DNA from: Bathymodiolus brooksi | Lineage: Eukaryota > Mollusca > Bivalvia > Mytilida > Modiolidae | Direction of reading: 5' to 3' | Length of the DNA: 64,000 nt | Assembly: GCA_963680875.1 (NCBI GenBank) | Contig: OY804582.1 | Location: 49,680,646-49,744,645, forward strand | Part shown: positions 33,046-44,825 of the stretch, one piece after another | How the letters are laid out: each line of letters begins with the position of its first letter | Position numbering within the stretch: the stretch's first letter is position 1 | The notes under the pieces: model-generated | What the model was told of the DNA's origin: nothing | Seen by the model: the letters and a program-made list of their open reading frames with translations, nothing else | Database searches by the model: none | Program-made: the position numbers and the translations under genes

Positions 33046-34380
33046 TTCACCATGTTGGATGTCAGATCACTATGTTTGATTTAATGATGAATATACACAC
33101 GTCTTACTGATAACACCACTTACACAATGTTGTATGTCAGATCACTATGTCTGATTTAATGATGAATGAACATACAACTGTTACTGATAACACTATGTAC
33201 ACCATGTTGTATGTCATACCACTATGTCTGATTTAATGATGCATTTTTACACATGTTTACCGACAACACTACTTACCTCATGGTGTATTTCTGAACACTA
33301 TGTCAGATGAAATGATTAACACACACACATATTTTACTGATAGTACTACTTACACCATGGTGTATGTCAGATCACTATGTCTGATTTAATGATGAATGAA
33401 CATACAACTGTTACTGATAACACTATGTACACCATGTTGTATGTCAGATCACTATGTCTGATTTAATGATGAATGAACACACAAGTGTTACTGATAACAC
33501 TATTTACACCATGTTGTATGTCAGATCACTATGTCTGATTTAATGATGCATGTACACACATGTTTTACCGAGAACACTACTTACACCATGGTGTGTTTTA
33601 GATCACTATGTCAGATGTAATGATGAACACACACACACATGTTTTACTGATAGCACTACTTACATCATGGTGTATGTCCGATCACTATGACAGATGTAAT
33701 GATGAATGTACACACATGTATAGCTGATAACAATACTTCAACCATGTTGTATGTCATATCACTATGTCAGATTTAATGATTAATGTACACTCATGTGTTT
33801 CTGATGACAGTCATTACACCATGGTATATGTCAGACCACTATGTCAGATGTAATGATGAATGTACACACATGTGCTACTGATGACACTCCTTACACCATG
33901 GTTTATGTCTGATCACTCTGTCAGATGCAATGATGAATGTACACACATCTTTTACTGATAAAACTACCTATACCATGTTGTATGTCAGATCACTATGTCA
34001 GATTTAATGATGAATATACACACAAGTGTTACTGATAACAATACTTACACCAGTTTGTATGTCAGATCACTATGTCAGATGTAATGATGAATATACACAC
34101 ATGTTTAACTGATAACACTACATACAACATGTTGTATGTCAGATCTCTATATCTGACTCAATGAGGTATGTACACACATGCTTTACTAATAACACTACTT
34201 ACACCATGGTATGGTGTATGTGATATCACTATGTCAAATGTAATGTTGAATGTACACACATGTGTTACTGATAAAACTACTTACACCATGTTATATTTCA
34301 GATCAATATGTCTGATTTAATTATGAATGTGTTACTGATAACACTACCTACATCATGTTGTATGTCAGTTCAATTCAAAC
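33046..34380 (+). repeat. 77-bp satellite array 3 (about 17 units)
   Basis: Same unit as arrays 1, 2 and 4. Some blocks recur at multiples of the unit: 'gatgaatgaacatacaactg' at 33161 and 33391 (offset 230), and the 'cacacacacat..ttttactgatag' block near 33310 and 33617. The left end abuts the 5' truncation point of the LINE. The right end fades into unique sequence near 34370. Confidence 0.95.
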
Positions 34381-34589
34381 TGTAATTTACACTAGTATTT
34401 AAAAATCCCTAATATTGAAATATATGTCAGCACATCACATCTCTTTCGGTTATTTGACGACACTGTAAACACATTTCCATTGCTATGACGATATACGATT
34501 AACTAATACTAATGCATAGTAGAATCTCGATGAAATCATCTCCTGAAAATATAAATGAAAACAAGGAGAAATTTGTTCTAATTAGGAAA
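34381..34589. other. Unassigned spacer
   Basis: Non-coding, with nothing recognised. Confidence 0.3.
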
Positions 34590-34880
34590 GAGGTGGACGT
34601 GGGTGGCTTTAAAGTTTCCTCGGTGGTTATCAACTGACAAGTGAGGATTATGACCGATTTTCTTGGTCTCTTACGTGTAACTTTGCACGGAAAATTCGTG
34701 CATAGAAATAATCATGGTAGGCATATATGAAAAGTGTTTCTGTAAAATTTAGGTTTGGATTGCACAACATTCACAAGGGTACAATTAAGCGTTCTATATA
34801 ATATTGACATGTAATTTAGGTTTACTTTCATGCAATAAATGAATTTTAATATTTACAGTATTAAAATAAATCATTGTATA
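34590..34880 (-). repeat. Putative terminal/split direct repeat of the Ngaro-like element (3' side)
   Basis: This matches 46930-47160 in the same orientation: 'tggttatcaact..caagtgagg', 'ttgcacgg', 'tctgtaaaatttaggtttggattg', 'aacattcac' and 'aatatttacagtattaaaataaat'. On the minus strand it lies about 400 bases downstream of the SGNH segment, while its partner lies upstream of the gag-like segment of the other copy. That placement fits the repeated A block of Ngaro/PAT-type elements, which have split direct repeats. It could instead be an unrelated dispersed repeat. Confidence 0.55.
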
Positions 34881-35281
34881 TGAAATATAGGAAAACCAAT
34901 GAATATCAAATTTGTTGTTTTTATTATGTTATTCATAATAATGTAATATTTGTGCGGAAGGTTATATGCAAGTGTGTGTATGGTAATCAACTGCAACCAT
35001 TATTAAATGGGGTAAATTGTGCTCAAGTTTAAATATCATTGAATATGTGTAAATCAAATGCAATATTAACTGCATAAACTCAACAATACCTGTATGAACA
35101 ACAAAATCTAAAGTCGTGTTGGCCGCTTTTCTGTCATAGCAATTTAATAGTAAGTGTATAGACAATCACAACCTGTTGGCGAATAAAACTGAAATGGAAA
35201 TCCAGACAGTTATCATGTAACAGCTGCTGGGTAATCCATAGCAGCAATTATAAATGACGATAAATTCTGCCAAAATCAGCA
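34881..35281. other. Probable non-coding end of the Ngaro-like element
   Basis: AT-rich sequence between the putative direct repeat and the hydrolase segment. No domain is recognised. Confidence 0.35.
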
Positions 35282-35760
35282 TTATATTGTAATTATCATG
35301 CTAATCCGATGAATGTAATACACATTATGTTGTAACAAATAGGACCTTATGCCTCTATTTAAACGCTTAAGAATATCTTTCATTGCCCTGCGATTGATGG
35401 AATAATGCCATTCCTTTCTAGGTAAAATATTTGAGAAAATGATATTAATACCAGCACACATTTTGATAATCGTGTACACTGAACATTTCAAATGAAAAAA
35501 TAAGGAAACAGTAGACATACAGCCTATGTCATTTCCACCACAGTGAATAATAACAGCTTTTTGAAGTCCAAAACAGTTAATCATACTTTGAACTACAGGT
35601 ACGATTGATTACGATCGCATACTGGGATTCTCAACCCACATCACATTTAATCCATATCTTTTTAATCCCATATTTCCAGCAGTAGGCCTGTTTGCAGTGT
35701 GCTCCTCTGCATGGCTGATTTTTAATCCATATATTTGGAGAGCCTAATACTGTTTTTGAT
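35282..35760 (-). pseudogene. SGNH-hydrolase-like segment of Ngaro/DIRS-like element
   Basis: On the minus strand, 'LGSP' (about 35745) may be block I, 'AEEHTANRPTAG' and 'LKRYGLNVMW' follow (about 35705-35640), then the frame 35584-35282 gives 'KAVIIHCGGNDIG' (block III, GxND) and 'ILPRKEWHYSINRRAM'. SGNH hydrolase-like ORFs are known in some Ngaro and related tyrosine-recombinase retroelements, where their role is unknown. A stop lies after 'PSMRS' near 35612, and the C-terminal DxxH region is not readable. It lies directly downstream of the recombinase segment, as expected for such elements. Confidence 0.8.
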
Positions 35761-35784
35761 ATTTAAAAACCTAACCTAATGTAT

Positions 35785-36372
35785 TTTTGAAAGGTGTTTT
35801 ATTTGATCAGCAGTTTTACTCAACATGACAGCAGTAGTTGCTGCTCCAATTATGAAAGAATGTGTATTATATTGACCCAGGTTATATCAAGCACAACGTA
35901 ATGCGGATTTTAAAATGGAACAGGGAGTTACACCTCTGTGGCTTAAATGAATAAATAATGGTCCCTTAATTTTAGGGCGCACCTTCAAATATAATTCAAT
36001 GTTCTGAAATGGGCAAAGGTTTTTTTCAATACTCTTTGAATTTGCAAAGTTTCTTTTTTGCCACACTGATAATTTTTTGATGAATGTATTGTTATATTAA
36101 TTATGTTTTGCAAATAATCTATGCAAACTTCTAAAATATGATCTGATATTCCAGATTAAACTACTTCTCCTATTCTCAACAAAGCCAAAGAATGCTAATG
36201 AAAAAATATTAGCAAACAAAATAGCTTCAATGTACGAACTACATTTATTTGGTAATGCCTCTATAATTTGTTTTACTAGGGACATCGTTATTGGTTGAAA
36301 ATCAACATGTTCATGCATTTTATTACTAAAATTAAGATCAGATTGTGGAGCAGAATAATTACCAGTTGGCAT
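35785..36372 (-). pseudogene. Tyrosine recombinase segment of Ngaro/DIRS-like element
   Basis: Such recombinases insert the circular cDNA of DIRS-group elements in place of an integrase. On the minus strand the frame from 36372 reads 'ALPNKCSSYIEAILFANIF' then 'SLAFFGF'. A frameshift then gives 'LRIGEVV', holding the first catalytic Arg. Near 35870-35785 the C-terminal box reads 'HSFIIGAATTAV' and 'DQIKHLS'. The catalytic pattern is HxxR, and here the Arg is Ile. The terminal Tyr region is not readable. Multiple frame breaks make it a pseudogene. Confidence 0.85.
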
Positions 36373-36489
36373 ATGGTGTATACAATTAATTATATGAGTA
36401 ATAGGAAGAGGCCATATTTGGTCAAGTTTAACTTTTTGTCTAAAATCTTCAAGTGTATTTTTAGCATTTTAGTACTGGACTTATAAATT

Positions 36490-36990
36490 AAACTAGAGAA
36501 CTCTGTCTTAAAAGGCTCCAAAATTCCCAAGGCATCGTCATTGGCTTCAGTTCTGCAGGCGGAGCTAGCTCTCTGAGCTTCTGAAATTGTCCACGAGAAA
36601 ATGAATCAGCTATGGCATTATTAATGGAGGATATATGTACAGCTTTAAAATGAAGATGTCCTACAAGTCACCAATAAAAATCAATCTAAGTAGAACCACG
36701 AACCTTACTGATGTTGATGTTTTTTAATTCAAAATAGAAACTACAGCCAAATTGTCAATGTAATAAACAATTTTCTTTTTATAAAATAACTTGTGCCAGA
36801 AGAAATATTGATAATGCGATTGGAATAATTTCCAAAAAATGTAATATCTCTATCTAAAAATAAGTACATTTCCATTCAGCAGGCCAGTGCAGTAAGCCCA
36901 TTTATTTTTACAATAGGCACCACATCCAATGGAAGCGCCACCAACGCTATCAGTATGAAGTTCTAAATCACAATTAAAAATCCAATTATC
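36490..36990 (-). pseudogene. RNase H segment of Ngaro/DIRS-like element (copy 1)
   Basis: On the minus strand, 'LELHTDSVGGASIGCGAY' (about 36975-36920) contains the first catalytic Asp of an RNase H fold. 'HWPAEWKCTYF' and 'LEIIPIALSIFL' follow, then 'YIDNLAVVSIL' (about 36765-36735, second Asp). A downstream piece ('SFSRGQFQKLRELAPP', about 36605-36560) is the usual end of the domain. Several frameshifts and stops are present. Confidence 0.8.
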
Positions 36991-37029
36991 GAATATAAAG
37001 GATTTGCCATTAAATTGTTCCACAAATTA

Positions 37030-38000
37030 TTTCAACATTAACAAATCTTCATACATTTCGTTTTAACCTTATTTAAATGAAGTGGCTTTTTAGCTTTAGC
37101 AGTAGCTAAATATAGACGCCTACAGAATACACGGCATGCTGGCAATGCACGAGTGCAAAAAGCTAAACTACCACATAATGATTGCAATTGTTTCAAAGTT
37201 ACTTTTTTTTAAATGCAACTTCATTTAACTTTTTAAGTAATTCTTTAATTGTTTCTTCCGGTATTTTAACAAACATGGATTCAGTATCTATAGTAAATCC
37301 AAAGTATTCCATACCTGTTACAGAACCTTCGGTTTTTTTTCAGCAGCAATTGGAACTCCTAATCTTTTACAAATAGTTTTGAATTGAAACTTGCAATTTG
37401 AACATTAAATATCTGACATTTCAGAAAGAAAGAAAGCATAAAATATAATTATCTCAATTTGTTAATCCATTTACTTCCTGAACAGCCATTGCTAAAATAT
37501 AGAAAAAGATTCAAACATGGAACATGATATCGAACATCCCATGGGCATACATTTGTCATTATAATATATGTATTCTATTTTACAAACAAGTAGATCAAAG
37601 TCTCCGGGATAGCAGGGCACAGGTCGAAATGCTTACTTAATATCAATTTTTCCTATTTTAACATGTTCACCTAATGTTTGAATAATAGAAATGATATTAT
37701 CAAATTTAGAATACTGTACAGTTGTTAGTGTTTCATCAGTGAAATCAGCAACACTATACCCAGGTGGATAAGACAAGTGTGTTGTTAGGCTCAAATCAGA
37801 GGTCTTGTTAGATACTAATCCCATTGGGGAACTTCTAAAATTTGAAATTGGACGGAACCTAGAAGGTCCTGCTATTCAGCCAAGAGTAATTTCATGTTCA
37901 ACCCTTTCATATGCCGCCACATGATACTGTAAAACAAATTTGATTTTTTTTTGTATCTAATGGTAATCTTGGAACTGGGTAATTCATGCTAAAACCATGC
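37030..38000 (-). pseudogene. Reverse transcriptase segment of Ngaro/DIRS-like element (copy 1)
   Basis: On the minus strand, 'NYPVPRLPLDTKK' (about 37990) opens the segment. Next are 'LSYPPGYSVADFTDETLTTV' and 'IGKIDIK' (frame 37824-37633; the final Asp is the first catalytic residue), then 'MPMGCSISCSMFESF' (about 37560-37510) and 'CKRLGVPIAAEKK' (about 37370-37335). The thumb and 'YEDLLMLK' follow. I could not read a YxDD box where expected between 37500 and 37440. There are many stops. It is close to copy 2 at 44826-45946. Confidence 0.85.
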
Positions 38001-38159
38001 TTCACGAATTCAGCTACACCTCGACACTGACAACCAGCACCAGTTAGGAACGAAACTTTACGATGTTTTCTTCATTCATTACGTGTCAACGGGTTTGCAA
38101 CAAGAGTATCTACAAACTTTTCCTACACTCATATTCCTTCTTCTAGTTTTATTATTATC
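38001..38159. other. Edge of Ngaro-like copy 1
   Basis: The match to copy 2 stops near 38000, upstream of 'NYPVP'. The sequence that follows does not resemble the copy 2 linker, so copy 1 is truncated here. Confidence 0.4.
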
Positions 38160-38700
38160 TAACCTGTGTAACCTACAAAACCTTGATTTATATCTGTTCT
38201 TTATTTAACTCATTCTCGAATAAGTATCTAAGACGACAAACTAAAAAAGTTGTGCTATCAGAAAAATCGAACTTTACATGTAAAATAATAAAAACTCATG
38301 ACATTTAAAATTTTATTTACTTTTACATGGTAAATTTAGTAGATTTTTATACATTATTTCTAAGCACTCACTTAATTTCAAGGATACTATTGCCACCAGT
38401 GCTTTCGATCGAAACGATTTCACAAATAACATTTTCTTTTCTTCAAACTGCCTGCGGAAAAAAAACAAAAATCATAGTCTATCATCAATATTAACAGAAT
38501 TATGAAAAATATATCTACTATCATTTATAGTAACTCTGATCATTTTTATTTATTAAAAACGGAAAGTTTATGTTTGTTCTTAATAGTTGTATTATCAACT
38601 TCAAAAGCTGGTCACTTATTTGACAAATGATTTAAGGAAACTACCTTATATTAAGAATATATTTTGTAATGTTAATAGTTGTAGTTTTAGAAGTTACATT
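38160..38700 (+). repeat. Dispersed repeat K, copy 3
   Basis: 'accttgatttatatctgttcttt', 'aaatcgaactttacatgtaaaataataaa' (in part), 'gaaacgatttcac', 'atctactatcattta' and 'tttttatttattaaaaacgg' are shared with 14640-15500 and 19080-19640. It is non-coding. Confidence 0.6.
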
Positions 38701-38869
38701 TTATAGGTTTTCTGTAAGTATGTGATTTTTCCCATTCCTTTACACCTGTATATATAACAGTTTATGATATACTGAGCAAGATATGATTTACTGTAATTTG
38801 ATTCTCAATGTAATTGTTGGATACTCCAAGAGTTATCTCCCTTGTATTCAATAGAGGAGTAATACCACA

Positions 38870-39315
38870 ATTTATTACAAGGTTTTTTAGCAGCAAACCA
38901 AATATCTTGAACGAAGTTTTACAATTTCAAAATAGATATGACAGATTTTCCATTCAAAATTCTGTCATTGTATCTGTAGTTATACATAATTACATTGTAT
39001 AAATCCCATGCCGACCTTCTACGAAATTTCTAACTCGCATTTCTAATTAATTTGTCGAATCCTCTGAATAAGTCTTTGTAAAAAATATTCACACGATTTG
39101 TTTTCTGCTTTAACATTTACAACTATTTTATTGACAAGTTGTATAGTTTCACCCATAATAATTTGATTCCAATTATTTGAAAGTGCACTACGAATACCAT
39201 AGCATTCTACAAAATTAATATTAACATTATACATGTAAGTATCTAAAAATTCATTAAATGTGTACAATTTTTTTATTAGCCGATGATATAAAATCATTAA
39301 TAAAAAAGGTAACAT
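38870..39315 (-). pseudogene. LINE fragment in block C2
   Basis: The minus-strand frame 39315-39043 reads 'FLMILYHRLIKKLYTFNEF', 'ECYGIRSALSNNW' and 'KSCEYFLQRLIQRI', then breaks at a stop. Out-of-frame residues continue toward 38870. It is the same region as 28430-28800 and 25330-25760, between RT thumb and zinc-binding domain. It is longer at its N-terminal side than the C1 copy. No catalytic motif is present. Confidence 0.7.
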
Positions 39316-40229
39316 TTCACAATGTTACCTATGAAGGCACACATTACAATTTATCTGTGTGAATGGATTGAATCATATGGATTGACACAATACAGCATTT
39401 TAGTCACTAATATCAGTATCCATTGATTTGAGTTCTGACAAATTACAAAATACATCATTCTAGAATGTATTTAACTTCCCTTCCGGTACTTCCCACTCCT
39501 TTTTAAGTAAGTACAATATATTGAACTAAGAAGCAAAGTAAAGTGAAGACACATTCAGTGGCTCCAATAATTTATTAATTCAAAACATTTTCAAAGCACA
39601 ACGGTCTCCTTCTTCATATTTATTACTTTTATTTGTGAGTTTAATTTTATCATTCTTTCCATTCCAAATAAATGTTTAAGTGCTTTAAAATTTGTACACC
39701 GTACTGACTGAGGATGGGATAACAAGGTTTTATTAAATTTATTAAATTTGTGTAAACTTTGATTAACTCAAAATTAGATTAAGAATGCATTGTTTACGGA
39801 CCAGCCCGTCAAAACTTCCATCACTTGAGACAAATCATCATCGAGCAATGAGTACGGTTTTCACCAGAAACGTTCAGAATATTCTCGGTTGTGAGTTCAT
39901 TTGTTGAAGCAACCGGGCCTTCACTGAAAAATAGTATGCAACCAAATTAAAGGTTTTTCCCTTCACATTTTGCTTACGACTGTGCATTTAATCCTTTATG
40001 TGAAAATGCTTTCACAGTTTTCCGGTTGTTGACTGATTTTGTCTGTTTATATACTTATGAGTTTTGACTTTCCCTTTGTAAGATTGTTCGGAGTTCGGTA
40101 ATTTTGCTATTACCCTTATAAACAGCCCAACACAATTAAAGCTTTGAACTTAAATCACACATTGAAAATTTTGATATCAATTAAATCAAAAAGCTACCTT
40201 TGATTTGAACTGTGTATTGTGATAGAGTA

Positions 40230-40615
40230 GCTTCAACAGCTGTTTTATACTGGTGGTTCTAAGGTTGGGGATAGAGTAGCTGAATATCAGCTGTTTTATA
40301 CTGGTGGTTCTAAGGTTGGGGATAGAGTAGCTGAATATCCTGGTGGTTCTAATGATGGTGATATGGTAGCTTAATATCCTGGTATTTTACTGGTGATTTT
40401 AGGGATAGTGATAGGATAACTCAATATGCTGTTTTTACTGGTGGTTATAATGATGGTGATAGGGTAGCTTAATATGCTGGTTGTTTAACTGGTGGTTGTA
40501 AGGATGGTGATAGGGTAGCTTACTATGCTGGTTGTTTAACTGGTGGTTGTAAGGATGGTGATAGGGTAGCTTACTATGCTGGTTTTTACTGGTGCGTCTA
40601 CAGATGATGATAAAC
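40230..40615 (+). repeat. 51-bp minisatellite, array in C2
   Basis: Two exactly repeated pairs show recent turnover: 'gctggttgtttaactggtgg...cttactat' units start at 40476 and 40527, with a third unit starting at 40578, and 'cagctgttttatactggtgg...gctgaatat' units lie side by side near 40240-40340. The unit length is 51 bases. The array is larger than in C1. Confidence 0.9.
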
Positions 40616-41339
40616 TATATTCTGCAACCGTTTTAGGGCGGCAGATCTATTGTCTTCGATTACCATCTGCCTGTTCGAGCTTCGACTATTTCAATACCTC
40701 TTATTGTGAAGTTCGTTGTCTCATCTGATCAAAGTAAATTCGTGATATGGTAGGATTTTTTTTCCTGCGTGTTGCCTAGTGAAAGTTGTAAAGCCCAAAA
40801 CTCTTTCGTAATGTGAAATTTGTTAAACCCCTGTCGATATCGGTAAACCTATCTTACTTTTGCATGGATCCTTTGTCATATATGTATCCATGAAAATACA
40901 ATTATTGTCCAGGAAGCTCAGGACTCGTTGGATACCCAAAATATCTAGTGTATTATTCTATGTACTAATTTTAAGACTTGTTAGGAAATAAAATTTAAAG
41001 TGCTGTCAAGACAGTTGGAACCAACACATTCATGAAAAATTGCACGAAATGCATTACTTGGTTGGCAAGACTCTTTGTTCTTAAGGTGTGAAATTGCAGG
41101 GAAAAGCTGGTTTGACCGTATATGACATTGGTCTTAGTAGACTTACACATTGCTGTTTATTAAATAATGATGAAATAACTCCAACTATACCCTTAACCGT
41201 ATTTTAATTGAAAGTCACTATCGACATTGCTGATTTGCGCCAGACATTCTACAACGTCGGCACTTTTTCTGATTTGTTTACAAAAGTCGAAGGCGACATA
41301 ATTTAAAATTTTCATTGATAGATGAAATCGGCTAAGGTG

Positions 41340-41958
41340 ACCCATGTCTGAGGGATTTAGTTTGGATAATATGACTTGAAAAAATATTCTACATTATCTT
41401 TTCTAAGACAAAGTTAAAGGAGTCTAATTACCAAAACATTTAAGAAATAATACATAGAAACCTGGACTTGTAGCAGATTTAAACATGGATGTCAATATTG
41501 GGAAATGCATCTTATACACAAATTTACTAACCTTCACGTTCATTTGACAGTCCCTATTTGCAATAGAAATAAATACAAATATGTATCCCAAGTTGTAATT
41601 GAATGTTTGGCCTGTTCCAAATTTATGCAGTTTAAACGATTAGAATGCGAAAAAATATATATATCTGAAAGTGATATGCGTCATTGGCAACAGCATTACA
41701 TGTAGACGACATTTTTAGATTATGAATATAAATATAGAATTATGAATATAATTGTTTATATCATGGTCCAGCATAAAACATTAAAGTCGATTTTAAGTAC
41801 ATTTTTGGTGACTTATTAATGTGTCGGGGAGCAGAGCTAACATTGTGATGTTTGTTTGTTTCACGGTCCAGCATGAACTGATTCAGGAATGTTGTCCATA
41901 AATTATTCAGTAATACGCATGAGCGAAGGAAACTATATCTATTGCTATGTATATGTTG
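41340..41958 (+). repeat. Dispersed repeat D in C2
   Basis: It has 'ggacttgtagcagattt', 'gatatgcgtcattggcaacagcattac' (in part) and 'gtagacgacattttt', as in 30460-31125. Its right edge truncates a LINE piece at the same place as in C1. Confidence 0.7.
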
Positions 41959-42084
41959 TATCTTAATACAATCAATACACCAATAGCAACACACGTTTCT
42001 TTCTATTTGGTTTGGTTTATTGTCCCAAATGACTTTCCAAATCAAATCATTCACCTCTTTTTTATATTTTTCTGATGCCCCTTC
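41959..42084 (-). pseudogene. Short LINE piece (end of RT) in C2
   Basis: The minus-strand frame beginning at 42054 reads 'NDLIWKVIWDNKPNQIERN', the FIWD motif near the end of non-LTR reverse transcriptases, and then runs into repeat D, where the frame is meaningless. It is the counterpart of 31125-31215 and of the first residues of the LINE at 33045. Confidence 0.65.
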
Positions 42085-42424
42085 ATTTCGCCATGTTCTA
42101 TGTCAGATCACTATGTCTGATTTAATGATGAATGTACACACAAGTGGTACTGATAACACTAGTTATACCATGTTGTATGTCAAATCAAATATGTCAGATT
42201 TAATGATGCATGTACACACAAGTTTTACTGATAATACTATTTACACAATGGTGTATGTCAGATCACTATGTCAGATTTAATGATGCATGCACACACATGC
42301 TTTGCTGATAACACTATTTACACCATGTGGTACATGTGTAACTGAAAAAACCACATTCACCATGGTGTATGTCAGATCACTGTGTCTGCTTGAATGATGA
42401 ATGTACGCACAAGTGTTACCTTTT
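42085..42424 (+). repeat. 77-bp satellite array 4 (about 4 units)
   Basis: Same unit as the other arrays ('tcagatcactatgtctgattt'). It is flanked left by the LINE 5' truncation junction and right by the LINE 3' end ('ttaccttttttattatatct'), exactly like array 2. Confidence 0.9.
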
Positions 42425-43797
42425 TTATTATATCTATATTACACATGTGAACAATTTTCCTCTGGGTGACAGAAAACTTCAAAGGTTGACAAATATTTAC
42501 AATGAACAATATAATTCAATAAATAAGTGCTGGTAGTAAGATTACAATACCATCAGTAAATAAATCATAGTTTATATCTTATATTCAATCCATAGACAGA
42601 AATATATGTTCTTCTTGTTATACAGCAAGCAATGAAAGGAACTCTAAATACAACTATATTCATAATGTATCCAATAATAACTGTAATTTCATAATATCAT
42701 ATAAGTTTCGAACTTCAGGGTTTTTAATCAGCATGTGTATGTTATTTCTGAGTTCATTTTTGAAATTTGTTGTAACTAATTGTTCCCTGTAAATACTTTT
42801 ATTATATTTTATATAATTTCTTGTTTTCCAAGCTACCCATATTAATATACAAATGATCAAATTCACTAACAGTAGGTCTGCAGTTCTTTCTCCCTCATAC
42901 ACAACAAGGGTTACGTTTTCCTCAACAAGTACTATATTCTTTTCAAAAATGATATTAAAAATGTGTTTTAATTCATCTAAGACATGTTAAACTTTATGAC
43001 ACATGTAAAACAAATGCATAAGGGTCTCTATTTCATTATTACAAAAATGACATTGACAATTTGATTTTCCCATTGTTTGTAATCTATATTCGGAATAGAA
43101 AATGTTATGCAAACATTTCCATTGGAACTGGAAAATGCTTTGTATACATTAAATATTGTTCAGTATATACCAATTGATATCCAGTTAAATATCTTTTCAT
43201 AAGATATCTCCCATTTTAATATACAATTTGGAGTGATTGCTTTATCTATTACTTTCTGATGATTCTTCAGTTTCAGTTCTTTTGGAACAATGATGTTATT
43301 ATTTTGATTTCTAATATTCAAATTACTATATATTTTTAAACCTAATAATTTGTTTATCTTTTCGTTTTAATCTGATCTTAATTTCTTTGCAAAATTTGCT
43401 GATATCCAGTTCCTTTCATCACCCAGTCTATTAAATATAGTCTGATTTTCAATAAAGGATTTATTGTTTTTGTTCGATATATCGTTTATTATAAATATAT
43501 TATTTATCAAAAACGATTGGAAAAAAGTGGATTCCTATTAAATTTGGTATCAGAGTTACCAAATATGTTTTTTTTTATCTAAAATGTCATTTCTAGACTC
43601 CGTAGAACATGACCCCAAAAAGAAAAGCCCCATGCCTGTATACGGTCTCGATAGTATTTTGGAATGGATGCGATATCTGAACCTTTAATATCGGGGCATT
43701 TACAAAGAAAAAAAAAGAACTGCAAATTTGTTATCGTATTTCTGTTACCAGTGTTTGCCTATCGCATTCCATGAGTCCATCTCATTGTTTGAATATA
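42425..43797 (-). pseudogene. LINE 3' half in block C2
   Basis: On the minus strand it starts at a breakpoint (43797) near the 'IPKYYRDAI' block. It continues through the Cys motif 'GKSNCQCHFC' (about 43075-43045) followed by a His/Cys pattern, and ends with an intact C-terminal frame 42902-42660 ('LLVNLIICILIWVAWKTRNY', stop). The 3' UTR and an A-rich end at 42425 follow. The zinc-binding pattern is better preserved than in 31469-33045. It has no catalytic core. Confidence 0.8.
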
Positions 43798-44540
43798 GAT
43801 GTTATCATACTGTTGTATTCTATCAATGATGAACCACAGTTTATTCCATAAGTTATAATATTTGTTAATAGCTTGGGTATACATTGAACATATTTAATGG
43901 AACGATTAAATCAACACGAACTATTAAAAGATACATGTAATAACACCATAGATATCAAATGTAGTACGCACGACGCGTTTCTGGAATAACCTTCATCCGG
44001 TACGCTCAAAATAAAAAGATTAGAAAGCGAAATAACTTTAACTTTTGGGAGCAATACAATCAAAGGGCCTAAACATGATAGCCAACATCGGCCAAGGTCA
44101 CCTATGCCTGAAGAAGGAAAACCTTAGTATAATAAAAGTTTGTAAACATCAAAGAGACAAACAGAAGCTATACAACTATGCGATCAGACATTATTTGGTT
44201 ATTTAAGCAGAATGTTTTAGCATATATAGGCTGTATCTGATCTATATTGTTAATCTTATTCCATATGACCATTTCCCTAGCATTGTATTTCTCTCGCTTC
44301 TAGGAACCGAACGGGGTATTAGATAACTCTGTAACCGATAATATATCTCTGAATTATGATGGTACATGAAACCTATTCTTTTTATATAATGTCAGCAAGC
44401 AGTTTAATTTAATCTTTAACACATTAAGCAATTATTATTCAAACTAGTAAACCTGGAATGTGTATTAGAGAGTGATGTACTCAATATTTCGGTGATAACA
44501 TGTGTGAAATAAGAGTAGGTGATGTGGTACTCTAATTTGA
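43798..44540 (+). repeat. Dispersed segment L, copy 2
   Basis: This matches 21517-22292, beginning 'gttgtattctatcaatgatg' and ending 'gtactctaatttga'. The left edge meets block C2 and the right edge meets the Ngaro-like copy 2 RNase H. Copy 1 continues past the right edge into different sequence, so both edges are breakpoints. Confidence 0.8.
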
Positions 44541-44822
44541 AGTTTTTGAATTCAAAACAGAAACAACAGCCATATTGTCAATGTAATAAATAATTTTCTT
44601 TTTATAAAATAACTTGTGCCAGAGAAATATTGATAATGCGATTAGAATAATTTCTAAAAATGTAATATCTCTATCTAAAGATAAGTACTTTCCCATTCAG
44701 CAGGCCAGTGCAAGTAAGCCTATTTATTTTTACAATAAGCACCACACCACAACGCTATCAGTATAAAGTTCTAAATCACAATTAGAAATCCAATTATTGG
44801 AAATAAAGGAATTGCCATTAAT
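44541..44822 (-). pseudogene. RNase H segment of Ngaro/DIRS-like element (copy 2, truncated)
   Basis: On the minus strand, 'DLELYTDSVV' (about 44785) is the first catalytic Asp block, worn by a deletion. An open piece then reads 'DRDITFLEIILIALSIFLW' and 'YYIDNMAVVSVLN' (about 44580-44545, second Asp). It stops at the breakpoint with segment L, so the rest of RNase H, the recombinase and the hydrolase are absent here. Confidence 0.8.
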
Positions 44823-44825
44823 GCG

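Larger units (their letters stand above)
38930..43797. repeat. Duplicated block C, copy C2
   Basis: This matches 28425-32840 in order and orientation. Differences include a 123-base insert at 39316-39438 ('aacatttcacaatgttacctatg' onwards), extra minisatellite units, extra satellite units and an insert near 40010-40125. The match stops abruptly at about 43797, where segment L begins. Confidence 0.85.
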
